Source of the DNA: Solea solea
Taxonomy: Eukaryota; Chordata; Actinopteri; Pleuronectiformes; Soleidae
Direction: 5' to 3'
Length of the DNA: 64,000 nucleotides
Assembly: GCF_958295425.1 (NCBI RefSeq)
Contig: NC_081137.1
Coordinates: forward strand, 5,660,238-5,724,237
Shown in pieces: positions 37,468-50,700 of this stretch. Both the position numbers and the translations under genes were made by a program. The notes beneath the pieces were generated by a model, which had not been told where the DNA came from, ran no database searches, and worked only from the letters and a program-made list of their open reading frames with translations. How positions within the stretch are numbered: position 1 is the stretch's first letter; every line of letters begins with the position of its first letter.

Positions 37468-40400
37468 TGTACATGTGTATTGTTCCTCTGTAGGACATTT
37501 TCTGCCATAAACACTGACCTTGTCAGGACCGGCAGTCCTCATGGAGACCAAAAACTGGTCCGAATGAGGCATTAACGCATCTCTGAGGGTTGAGGTTGAG
37601 TTTAGGGCTTCGGATTGGAATTAAGACCTGATTTGTGGTTAGGTTTTCTGGTTAATGTGAGGCTTTGTTTAGGCTGTCAAAATGAACCAAAGTCAATGCA
37701 GTGTTCTGAGAAGAAGAATAGGTGTGCATAGCCGTATGTGTGTATATATAATATATATATGTACAGTAGGTATGCCAGTGGGTGTCAAAATGAGGATTTT
37801 TGGTGTCACTTCATTTTCTTTCTTGCTTCACACTGTGTCTAATCACCTGCAGCAATTACTACACACACACACACAGTGAGACAGAGAAAAAGTCACAGAT
37901 AATAGATAATAATTTATTTTTTTTAACCAGCGATTATAAGGTGATGTGGCTTTTCTGCCTCACTATAATTACTTGACATGATCGATAGAGAGCACGGGGA
38001 ATCAATGGTGCTGCCAGTCAGGACTCCAGTCCAGACAGACATACACACACCCACACAGACAGACAGACAGACAGAAGTGCAAATAGCAAGATGGCTAATC
38101 AAGAGGAAATGTGGATAAATCAGTCAGAGAGAAACAACACGGCAGGTAGCCAAGCTGCCAGAGAGTCAGCCATCCAAGCCAGTCAGCCGGCAAGTTTGGC
38201 AGTGGATTAGTCACTCATGTCCACAGCAGAGGTGACACAGGGGGATTGTGGGTGCTCTCTCAAGATGTGCCACCGGGCGCCTCAACGCAATACATCTAAA
38301 TCAGTGGCGGTGACACTAAAAACCTCACATACAAGTAGATCTGGGTCCTAAAAGGTCCAGAACCATTCTTTTTTTGAGGGAAAAATGGCTATTTAGTGAG
38401 TTGAAATGCAACATATCTGCGATTCCTATTGGTGACCACCATGGGTGGCTAATTCTTTACATTCTCAGTGTATTCCTGCCACTTTTAAGGCGCACTTTGG
38501 ATCATTTCATCACAGGAAGAGTGTGGAAACTCCTGTCACATAAAACGGGAGGATTTCTTGGAGAACACACAACCAACCACTGACCCAATTTCTGCAGAAA
38601 ACTGAGCCAATTCGCAGCTCCAAATAAAGTACTGCGCTGATGCCTATCAGATAAAGTGGATCAGGACACTGGCTCCATGCTGCGCATACTCCTGTGCTCA
38701 CTCACGAGCAAAGCTGCAGTTTTATAAGAACGTTTAACCACTGCAGTTTTTAAATGGCAGAAGGTCGCCTACCTTTTATCAGCGCCTGTGAGTCAGAGTT
38801 TCTGAGAAACTAGTGAAAATACATATCGCAGTGGTGATACAACTGTTGTCAAGGGCAGTGATGTTTCTCTCGGAGTGATTTTTGTTTATTTTTTCATCAA
38901 GGTGGCATCTGTTGTTCGGATCCAACTCTTATTTGGATGATTTGTGGCGTAAAAACAACTCACACGCCAAAGCCGAAGCTGTTTAGACTTGGCTCAGCCT
39001 CGCCCTCCTGGAAGCATGAATTCAATTTTTTATTTGAATGAGTGTTTTGTTCTTGTGCGGTGCTAATGCAGCTGCTTTAATAGACACGGCTCCCACTGTA
39101 AAACTCTTTCTGTTTCTTATTGTTCCACGGCTGTCGCTCACTATGCACGACTGTTTTTAGAGGCTGCGTGTGAAGGTTCAGAGGAGGGCCGCAGCATGAA
39201 AGTTTGTTGGTAATCTGGAGGAGAGTGGAATTAAAGCCTCCTCTGTCTGCGATGACCTTGGTGAGGAGGTGAATAATGCAAAGAAAAGGAGATAATGAGC
39301 TCGACAGCCCTGAGGGTCTTCTGATGAGTCGGCTGCACAAGTCTGATCAGGTCAATGTCAGGTCTGAGAGGCCAGATACGTGTGTGTGACCCACACTCAC
39401 ACACACATACATGATGAGTATTCTGAGTAAATAACAAGCCACAGCAGTGATTACACTAGTGAACTCGATATGTGTGACAGAGTAAAGTAAAATCAGAACT
39501 TATACCTTCGCTCAACGTTCACTCACAACTACATGGAGTGGCTTTCTTTATGTTCAGAGAAATAAATGGTCAACATCAGATATCAGCAAGTAAATGTGGT
39601 TGAGGGCCAATTGAATATGAGGCCAATCTTCATCAGGCAAAGTGCCTTAAAACGCCTTCAGTCACAAACGAAAGCCCACGTTTTCTGCCTTAAACGTACA
39701 ATTATGCGGACGTTGTCTTGTTACTGAGACAAACGCAGACAAATGCGCGTGGGATACGTCCTCGTACTGTTAATACACTTCAATTTTAAAGTACTGCTTC
39801 TTCTTTGAGCCTAACATATGCAAGTAGTAGTAGTTTCTCCCCAAACCTGGCTGTCCATGACAACAGCAGTGCTTTTAGTTTTATTTTTCCAACCAAACAT
39901 TTAGTTTAGGTTCAGGTCGATTCTAGCAACACAATCTATTTGAATAACTTCATATTCTTTCAGAATAAAAGCTCTGAATTCAATATGAAATTTATAAGCA
40001 AATAACTTATAACAGATTTTTTAAATCATCTGCCCGGGCCAGATACTGATGCTGGCGGGCCAGTTTTGGCCCACAAGCCACCAATTGCTGACCACTTGTC
40101 TACACATAATATTTTCTAATCATGATGACCACTCATAGGGGTCTCAAACTGGAGGGCCACTGAGCATGTAGTCCAGTCAGGAGGGGATCGGTAAAGTGAA
40201 AAAAAAAAAAACCGATATCACTATATTCCATCATGACATCACAACAGCAATATTTGTCACAATATTTCAAAATAAGAGTGGTTATGGGGATTCGTATCTA
40301 AAATCGTAACATGAATCTTTGCATTAACAAAAACATACATAAATAGCATATTATAACTCAATACTAAGTGGTGGGCCAAATTAAATTACTTGGAGGGCCT

Positions 40401-40707
40401 CATGTGGCCCACGGGCCGCAAGTTTGAGACCTCTGATCTACTGTATGTCTCGCTCAGATACACATGTAGAGGAGTCTGGGTCGAACCCCAGCCTTCCAGT
40501 TGGAAGACGACCCCCTATTGATGCCAATTTTTTTTCATATATTTGACGAGTGCATTTTTATAAAATATAACTGTTTGATAATTAATAAAACAAAAAAATA
40601 CCTAATATGGCAGCAACCAGTTACTGAACAACACTTTCTTTCCTCAATACATTTTGTGTCAGCACATCAGCACAATTATATACAACATATATATATATAT
40701 ATGTTAG

Positions 40708-40740
<33 letters not shown>

Positions 40741-43700
40741 CATACAGTACTTTCAAGTACATAAAACGGGTCATCAGAAAAACTATATATATATGTATAT
40801 ATACATACATACAGTACTTTCAAGTACATAAAACGGGTCATCAGAAAAACTATATATATATATATATGTATATATACATACATACAGTACTTTCAAGTAC
40901 ATGAAACGGGTCATCAGAAAAACTAACATTTCCAATGAGAAAGGGACGTTTTCTCGTGACTTAGCAACATTTATGGCCATTTCATAGTCATTTGTAACAA
41001 CTGTCTGATTAATAAATAATAACCATCCACTGAGATTATCACAATATAGCAAATATTGGCCCATTTAATCAGTCTACCTCGAGACCAAACACATGCCGCT
41101 AATTGGAGACTGCAATGCTTCTTTGTCTTCGTCTCACTGTGGATCGGTGATCTGTTCAGTGTGTATTTAGCTGCCTCTCGCCCACGGACCACTGGGATTG
41201 GCTCCAGCGCCACCAACACATCCTCAAAGCATAAGCAGTGTAGATAACAGGTGTATGGGCGGTGTGAGCAACATTTAATTAACACAATTACCCGTCTGAC
41301 CGAGAACTGATAGAGTCCCCAAGACACGGGACGAGTGGCGTGGACGAGAGGACAAAGATAACTTACGAATAAATATAAATGCAACTGGAAACGTTTGCGG
41401 ACGCTGTTATTTTGTCATTGTTTAAACTAATTTGTTTAAATGATGGCTGTGATGGATGCAGATTTGGCTCAGAATTTGATTTGGAGACAGAAAGACAATT
41501 AATTTCTTGGAGAGACGGATGCATTTCCACGTTGGCAGATTAGCCTGAACATGTACTGTATACTTGTACTGGTGCACGTATATATTAAAATTTACTAAAT
41601 ACTAAAAAGTAGGGATGGGAATCGGTATCAGTCAGTATTGGTATTGGTACGATACTGGTCAAAATCACTGGATTGGATAAAAGTGTAAAATCAGATACAA
41701 TCCAAAAAATCCTTTATATATTGCACAGACTGTAAAAATGTAAATAAAAATCAGCAAAAAGCTTTTTAGCTGAGTCATGTTTGGGCTGTTTAACTCTTTA
41801 ATTATGTCTTAATACAAATGTGTTGTTAACAGCTTAATAGTTGTTATCTGTATCGGACACAAAAAAGTGGTATCGTCCCATCCCTAATCAAAAGGCTACT
41901 ATTTTGCATCATGGGTATGTATCTTATTCAGATTAAAGGCAGATTATTGCTATTTTGTGTGGTTTTATTATCCAAAAAGCAAGCAAACAAACAAATGAAC
42001 AAAGGTCGGACAAAGGAACATTCTGATCCCTCACCAGTCATCCTACATGGCTAACTTACATGATGCACCCACACTGTACTTAAACCAAAACATACTCACT
42101 CACTCACTCACTCATCTTCTACCATTTTATCCTCCACATGAGGGTCACTGGTGCCAATCCCTGCTGACATAGGACGAAAGGCAGGGTCACATTTTGGACA
42201 GGTTGCCAGTCCACACAGAGACAAACAACTATCCACTCTCACTCTCACACCTGCAGTCAATTTAGAGTGTCCAATTTGCCTAATCCCCAAATCTGCATGT
42301 TCTTAGACTGTGGGAGGAAACCCACGCACACACGGGGAGGGCGTGCAAACTCAACAACAACTAAATACCAAAACAAAAACACATTTTGCTCCTACAAAAT
42401 CACTCAGGGGCCATTATTTGTATTGCCACCATTTCTTCTTTGGATTATAAACTACATCCCTAGAAAATTGAATTCAATTCTGTCCTTTACTTTTTAAGAA
42501 ATGCTGCTCACGACCAGATAAATGGGACAAATGTAACCTCTTTGGCAGACGTAATGAATGAATGAATGGCATTTTCTTACCACTTGAACGATACTCAAAA
42601 GGTTCTTGTTTTACACAATAACACAATAAAGCTTGAGAGGTTTCGGGCAAATAGTGGGATTTAAAAATCGCAGCCAGTTTTTCTATTCAGGTCAAAATGA
42701 TAAAGAATGTCAAATGCAGCCGAGTCGTGGTTCTGGACCGCTTTACCTGCTCTGAGAGGTTTGATAAATACTGCCAACATTTCAATTACTTTAAAAATAC
42801 ACTCAACCTGTTATCGATCCGTCCTCAAGAGGCACAGTGGGAAGACAAGACGAATGCTTGTGCCACATTTTTCTTCAAATAGAATCAATGATAAATCAAA
42901 CGCGGCGAGGGCAGTCAAAGTGAGCAGACCTGGGTTCTCATCGACATGTCTCCCCCCCCCCGACCCCCCCGCACTCCATAGTGCCATGACCTTGACAGAC
43001 TTGTTGGTGACATGAACGGCCAGTGCTGAAAATTTACAACCCCGTTGCAAATGATCAGCATGGCACGCAGAGTAATGGGATTTCACTTTCACTCGGCAAT
43101 ATTCTGCACGGCTGAGATAGTGGAGAGTGGCAACAGAAGCCCGATTTATCAGCTGTGGAATAGTAATCAGTCCAAAAATGACCTTCTGCCCCGAAAACAC
43201 AGTCTGCTGTTATTCAGCATATGATTACTTTGCTTGTGTGTCACGACTGTGACGGCAACATAGTGTACGTTTTGCAAAAGAAACAAAAATGTGCTGATAA
43301 TAATCCACCTTGCTCGCTACACTTTTGGCCTTTCAGTCAAAAATAATCATATCCCGCACGTCGGTATAACGACCTAATCTTGCAATTCTTTCACTGTAGC
43401 TAAAGCCAAGGTTTCATTCTAAGATCTCATTTTAATGAGAAATATCTCACACATAAAACACCGGTCTTGTATTTCATCCTAACTGGCATTACAAATGTTT
43501 TGCAACTAATTTAGTGACACTTCACGTCACCACCTCAATCTTTGTCTTAATGTTTGCACGCTGATATCCTTCAGCTTTATAGAAACTGTGTTATTGACGT
43601 GCTCCGCAGCTGATCAATAATCCCAGCTGACTATCGTACAGTCAATACTTCATTATATACTCCTTTCAGAGAACAAATCCGAGCGGTTGAATTATCACCA

Positions 43701-44703
43701 GAGGAACACTGTTAGCCACAGCTTGGTGAATTTGACAGAGGGCTATTACTTAAGCCTGTGATCAAGCAGAAACATATTCACCTCGCAGTTACTTTACTAG
43801 AAGCACCGACAGTTGATGCCGTGAACGTTGTTTAATTACATTTCCAGCTGTTACCGTGCAACATTATCAATTGTTTTTGGTCCATTTCTGACACTAGATT
43901 ACTATATACTACTATTTCTGACTCTCTCTCTCTCTCCTTTTCTCCCCCATTTTTCCTTTCACCCCCAACCGGTTGAGGCAGATGCCACACATCTTTGAGT
44001 CTGGTTCTGGCAGTTTTCCCTCCACTGACGCCTAGTGCTTGCTCATTGTGTTAACAGATGGGTTTCTCTTCTCTCTCTGTGATAGTGTAAGGCAGGGGTC
44101 TCAAACTATGCCACTAAATCCATGTTTCCATCACGGTACAGTTCAGTTTGGTGCAGTACGGCACGGTTTGGAGCAGTAAAGCCCTCGGTCAGGCTTGCGT
44201 TTCGACTGGCCGTGTGAGTAGGTACTGTACGTAGGGTGACATATCTCCACAACAGACAACAATGGCGACAGCTCATGTTTTTGTTTTTCCCTGCTCAGTT
44301 TGTGACTGTTTCTCTCAACAAGATGCCAAACTTTGTATGAGAATAGACTGCTGGTATTAAACAGCCAATCAGCTGACACCAATCTAGCTACACCAATACC
44401 ATACTGTACCATTATTTTGGCACCCCAAGGGAAAGGGTACCAAAAAAATGGAAAACCCTCACCCATTTTGATACTATTCCTAATGGAAATGCCAAAAAAC
44501 AGTGCCAGTGGAGCCACCGAGCATCTGGTCTCGTACATCTGCTGATTATTTACACAAACAGACAAACATAGCCAAATACACCGCCTCCTTGTTAGAGATA
44601 ACAACAATAACAACAGGGTCTGAGACATATAGCATTTCTAGGCCAAATTGTATACATATATACAGTATATATATACATACATACATATATATCTATATAT
44701 ATG

Positions 44704-44747
<44 letters not shown>

Positions 44748-47700
44748 TGTATATATATATATATATATATAAATATAAAAGTATAAGTTTGTTTTGTTTG
44801 GCAGATTTTTCAGGATATAAAATCTAAAAGTTAAATATTACAACTAAAAGTAGCCTCCGGATTAAAAGGGATTATTCAACGAACTGCATTGCAAACTGTT
44901 ATCTCAAAAAGAAAAGGAACAACAACAAAAACTGATATGACTGGAAATATGACTACACCAGTGTAAGGACAAGAAATGATAACAGAACTGAACAGAACAG
45001 CCTGGATACCCAATCCTACGCCCCTTAAGGTCTTATAATAGTAAGTTTACTGAAACAAATACAACTATTTGCCACAAAAATAGGTCAAAATATGCAAATG
45101 CATGTTCAAATGTAAATCTTACAGTATGTCTTTGTCATGACCTGAGGGCCAATTACCATCTAGTCTGGTCAAGCAGGGGCCAAAGAGGGAAAAAAGTGGA
45201 AAAAACAACTATTTAGTAGCCGGTGGGCAATATAAGATATTCATTATGATATTAGACAGAATTGCAAAGTAAACATGCTTGTTTTGATATAAAATGATTC
45301 ACAATAAAAACATATTTATGATGCACAAAAACAGAGAATTAAATATATGACAAGGATAATTGTGATTAAAACAGCTTAAATATATGTAATTTCATGTTGA
45401 GTGTAATACATTTAATAAACCGAATGTCTTATTACTATTATAAAAATATTGCCGGCAAATACATTTAGTCTTATATTCTGTCTCTATTCCATCACCTCGC
45501 ACAGTGGTGGGCGGGCCGCATGTATTTGATTGGAGGGCCACATGTGGCCCCCGGGCCACCAGTTTGACACATGTGATTTAAAGGATCGCTGAAAGTCTTA
45601 AAGAGTCATTTTCTCAAATGTTTGCACACAATTTAGTTGCAGTCCGGCACATTGTTGTTGAGATACTTTGGAACAAACATCAGCGTGATCATTGCAGCCA
45701 TGTCACAAGCATGGCAAAAAAACGACCAAAAAAAAAAGGTTTCTGTGTGTTCTCTTTTGACAGGAAACATTAATTAGCTGGAATCAATATGGTCCCAGTA
45801 ATTATTGAGCCGGGAAGGAAATTCACAAACAAACCATTAGTGATGTGTAAAGCATGACTGAGCGACACCATTTGTGATATTAATGCCCTGAGATTTAATT
45901 AGGAGGGACCTTAAATAACACAAATTCCTCTGGGAAAAATAAAAATAGAAATAAAAAGGGGTGATTCTAGCTTAGTAGCCGTTTAATTATGTACGGTCAA
46001 GCACAACAATGAAACGGTAAAAAAGACTCAAATATTGTACGTATATAGACCCAGGCCTGATGTTTACATCAGTGTTAAAACTCGCCTAGGACTATGATCA
46101 ATACTTTTATTGTTATTGCCATCCGTGTCATTGTCTCCGAGGTTTTTTTCGTTTCACGCTTAATAAACAACGTGCAGTTCATAAACGGCATCGAGACATT
46201 CGCTGCGATGAACTGCAGCTGGTACGCCCGCGACATTCGTTTCACATTTCCGCGCGGCTGTGCATCAGTGAGAGCAGAAAACACGACACAGCTTTAAAGC
46301 AAACCCTGATTCAATAAAAAAAGAACAGGCCGAGGATGTTGAATGCATGTTTTCTGACATTTACTTCCTCGGTATTCTCCCTGCTTTTCATCGAATTGAA
46401 GGCTCTGGCCCACAATAGTGGTCAGACAGACTGGGAACATCGAGGATGATGATGATCAGTGGGTCTGGTAATGTGTAAGACATCAGAAAGTTACTCAGGA
46501 ATCGAGGTTATGAATGACATTAAAAGGGAATTTTGTAATTAATGCGGCGTGTGATCGCGCTGAAAAGACGGCGTTCTAGTGACGATACGTGCAGCAGAGT
46601 TCTGGACGAGTTGTATGGATTTGCAGAGTAAGCAGTATGGAATATAATACTGCATGCTTATTGTGCCATTTAAAGCCACTTGGTTCCTCAGGAAATCTCT
46701 GAGATTAAACAGATGCCAAACATACTTCACATTTTGATCTTAAGCCAAACTCCTTCAGGAATTTAGGGCATTGTTTAAGAGTCTGTCCCAGTTTCACATT
46801 TACCGCTGAATTCTGAATCTTCCATCACCTGTATTTAACTATATATAGAGGGGTATTTTTGACAAAAAATATCACCATGGAGATTTCGTTGCCTTTGAAA
46901 GTAATTATCCTGTTTCTCATTTAACGAACACACACACACACACACTGGCTGCCATTTTCAAACCTTTGAATCCAACACACGGCACATTATAGAGCGGTTT
47001 TCCTTTTGAAATGTGTTCCACATTCGCTTTCAACAGGCAATTTACGCTCTAAATGTGAATCTCAGAGGGCAAACTTTGGGGTCAAGTCAGTTTTAGTCCA
47101 TTACCGCTCACAAAGATGCTCTGGATGAAAATTCAGACTCATTATTCACGATCAGCCTATTCATTTTCGTTTATAAATTATGCATCTTTTGAGTTGATTG
47201 TGCCGGAACAGAATTGACCTTGTAATGCAACTTTCCATCTTGTGAGTTGGTATTTTGTTGACATGTTGGTGGAGTAGGTAGGAAGCGCTGTTGAATCACA
47301 GCCAGGAAATGGATTTCTTTTTTTTCTTTTTTTTTGATACAGTAGCCTTGGTTCTGATTCATCTCTCCATACACTCCATGCCATTAAATGATCATTTGTC
47401 CATTGATTTGTGTGCTAATATTGAGTGAGTCAAAATTAATGTAGCAGTCAATACGTCCCCATTCAATGAGTCATAATTAACTCAACCCACAAGCTCTTTA
47501 AGGTTATAAATGAAAATTCTGGCCGGTGCTTTTATTCACAGAGACTCAGGCAGCAGGATTTTAAGGACACTGCAGTAAAACCTATTATTGATAACCTGCT
47601 TGTGCAGTTTTGTTCACGTCTTTTGTTTTTTTTCTCCCCCTTCTGTCCTTCAGACCTGATCCACTGCACCAATGAGATGAACGTCAGCATCCCCCACCTG

Positions 47701-50700
47701 GCAGACACACTGCTGGAGCGCACAGCCAGCAACAGCTGGATAGTGGTTTTCAAGGCGCTCATCACCACACACCACCTCATGATGTACGGCAACGAGGTGA
47801 GCCAATCACACCCGCGCGTGGAAGCCCAGGGAGCGAGAACGTTCCCGCGGTTTTCTCACAATCACCAAACATTGTGCGCCATTTGGGCACTGTAGTCTGT
47901 TTTTTTTTGTTTTTTTTACGAGACCAGCGCAACAACAAAAACAAGCTCTTTAAAACAATTTGTAGGGGGTTTATGAGGTTATAAAATTGATTACCGCAAT
48001 AACAACGGGAGAAATTGTTTTTAAACGCATTTTCACTCAGGCTTTTCATTCCAATAAGACACAAATATGTCTTGGAGTCATTAAGGCATTGCCCCGGCTG
48101 ACATCATTTTTCTGGGTTGCAGTTGAACGAAGTAAAATGTGACATTTACAAATTTTATTGCATATTTATAATGCAACAAATACCTTACCTATGGTGAATA
48201 GGAATAGGCTTTCTAATTATTTATCATTGCAGATATGCTAATGAAAGTCATTTAAAGATGCATTTTGTTTACATTTAATCAGTCAGAAATTTCCACTCCT
48301 TTTAGTGGGAGTTTTTAACATTATATATTTTATAAACAAAATAATAATAATAAACAGACTGATCAATACACTTAAAATGGGGCCAGTGCTCTCTGTTGCA
48401 GCTACACACAAATATGACAGTGAAAGATCGATGTGGGCATTTGAGTCACTTCAGTCATTGATCTCCCCAGAGTCTGACATTTCTTTCACCAGGTTGTGGT
48501 CATTTCTCCCCAGTTCTCGCTGGGAGTTCCTTTGAAGCCTTATCTTTCACTTGTCCAACAAGCACCGAAGAGCTACCTCGCTGACATTCAGTGGCCAGTG
48601 CGTCAGATCGCCGCACTCCCCCGAGCGTGCGACAAGAGCGACAACCAGAGCAGCAACGATTGGCGCCACAAGACTAGAAATAGACGCTGTTATGGCGATT
48701 ATGGTGGTCATGACGACCCAGTCAAAGTATCCGAAATAAATGCACTAGAAGGAGAGAGGTATTATTTTTTAGATTTTTTTGAGATAAGTGAGACTTATTT
48801 CTACCTGTTAAAAAAAAAAAGAAGTAAAATTAGGGACATTAAGAGAAGTAGCTGTGATGACTCAGCGGCTTAAACTGCCAGAATCAGGCCCGACAAGCTA
48901 AAGAGTAATGATCGCCTGAGGTCATGGTGTGCAGTACCTATTAAGTGCCTATTTTGTGGTTATTTTTTTCTATAGTAAGTAAGTAAACTTATGGATTCAC
49001 TGAACCTCCACAAAATGAGCGGAATACCTTGGGCCATTCTTATCCAAACGTCAACGTCAGCCCTGCACCCACTGGTGCCCTTCGTGGGTCACCTGCCAAG
49101 TTTGAAGCCCGTCAAGCGAACCGTTGTAATTAACAGTCAGACAGACGCTCTTCGCATTTAAAGATGGATCCGAACAAAGGATTTAGAACCCAGACATGGC
49201 AAGATTACACATTTGAAGTGAATGACGGAGGCAGCGGTGGATAAATAACTCCCCACGAGCTGAGAAAAGAAAGGGATGGTTGACCTGTTGCAACGCAGCA
49301 TCCAAACAAACTCCTGAGAAACGGGGTTTGTGGATTCACGGAAGGATTTTCGCTGTGCGACTGCTGCATTTTCAGGACAAAGCTTTTCAGTTACTCTCTT
49401 CTTCTGGTTGTGATGAGGCCGTGTTATATGCCTGGGTGTCCTCTGCCGTGTCAGGCCCAGTTTTCTAGGATGTCAAAGTGTCCGTTTCATTGCTTTAACG
49501 TCCAGAAATCTCAATCTCTGCGAACACTCTGTGAAGCTGCCGCGCCACAAATGAACTCCTCAGTCTGCCTGGCACACGTTGTGTGTTTGAGTGGATATTA
49601 CCTTGATATTGTCAGGGAGCAGATAACAGATAAATCACTGACTCTGTCCTCTGTTTGCTTCTTTTTCCATCAGAGATTGATGCAGTACCTTGCCTCCAGA
49701 AACACACTCTTCAACCTCAACAACTTTCTCGATAAGGCTGCACTACAAGGTGATTTAATGCCATTTGGCTGTTTGTAAACTCAGCAGTGCTGTACGTCTA
49801 ACAGAACGACTTTTTTGTCCCACTCCCCCCGGCTCTCGAACACTATCAATGCGCTTGTTTCGAAGGAGAGTGACAGTCGCAGATTACAAAACCTAAAGAT
49901 GCATGTTTTTCTTTGTTTACAAGAAGCTGCAGAAACTTAGAAAAGGTGGAAAGAAAACACATTTCGGGGACGTAATTAAAATTGTGTATTTTTTTTGTCA
50001 CGCAAAAAAAGAATGATCGGTTTCTTAATCCTACTTGAAAACTGAGTTAAAGTGATCGCCCCCTCTCTGCCACCCTAGGCTACAACATGTCAACTTTCAT
50101 CAGACGCTACAGTCGCTACCTGAATGAAAAAGCCATGTCTTACAGACTAGCGGCGGTGGACTTCACCAAGATGAAGAGGGGGTAACAAACACAGACACAT
50201 GCACACCACCACACGTACACATACGTAGACACACACAGGTGTTAGTTATTGTTAAATAAGTACTTTTTTACCAACTGAGATGCTAATAAGAGCTAACACC
50301 AATCCATAACATGGATCCAGTGGTGAAAAAATTGCATATACTACCCATAAGTATGTTTGTAAACGTGTATAATGGAGTGCGTAGCTCTAATTTGGCAGTG
50401 AAAGCTTACTAAGTGAACAAAGAAGAGAGGCTGCGCCTTGACTTTTAAGAGATGATTCATCTTTTTAAGAGAAAAACAGAGAAATTAGTTACCTACCAAA
50501 ATTACACTGTCTTGTTTTGAAACACATCTCTATTTCTGTATAATTCCTTCATGGTTTTGGGTTTTAAAGGCTCATTGTTTGTTGCGTTTGTTTTGGTGCA
50601 CCTGTGTCCCTGTTGTTTTCCAGAGCCGACGGCGTGATGCGCACCATGAACACAGAGAAGCTGATTAAGACTCTGCCCGTCATTCAGAACCAGCTGGACG

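Larger units (their letters stand above)
36703..47653 (+). other. picalm: picalm intron 1 (10.95 kb, repeat-rich)
   Basis: Donor CT|GTAGGT at 36703; acceptor TTCAG ending 47653. It contains microsatellites, several hAT-type MITEs, SINE-like remnants and a three-unit AT minisatellite, listed separately. No additional coding exon recognised. Long first introns are usual for this gene. Confidence 0.8.
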
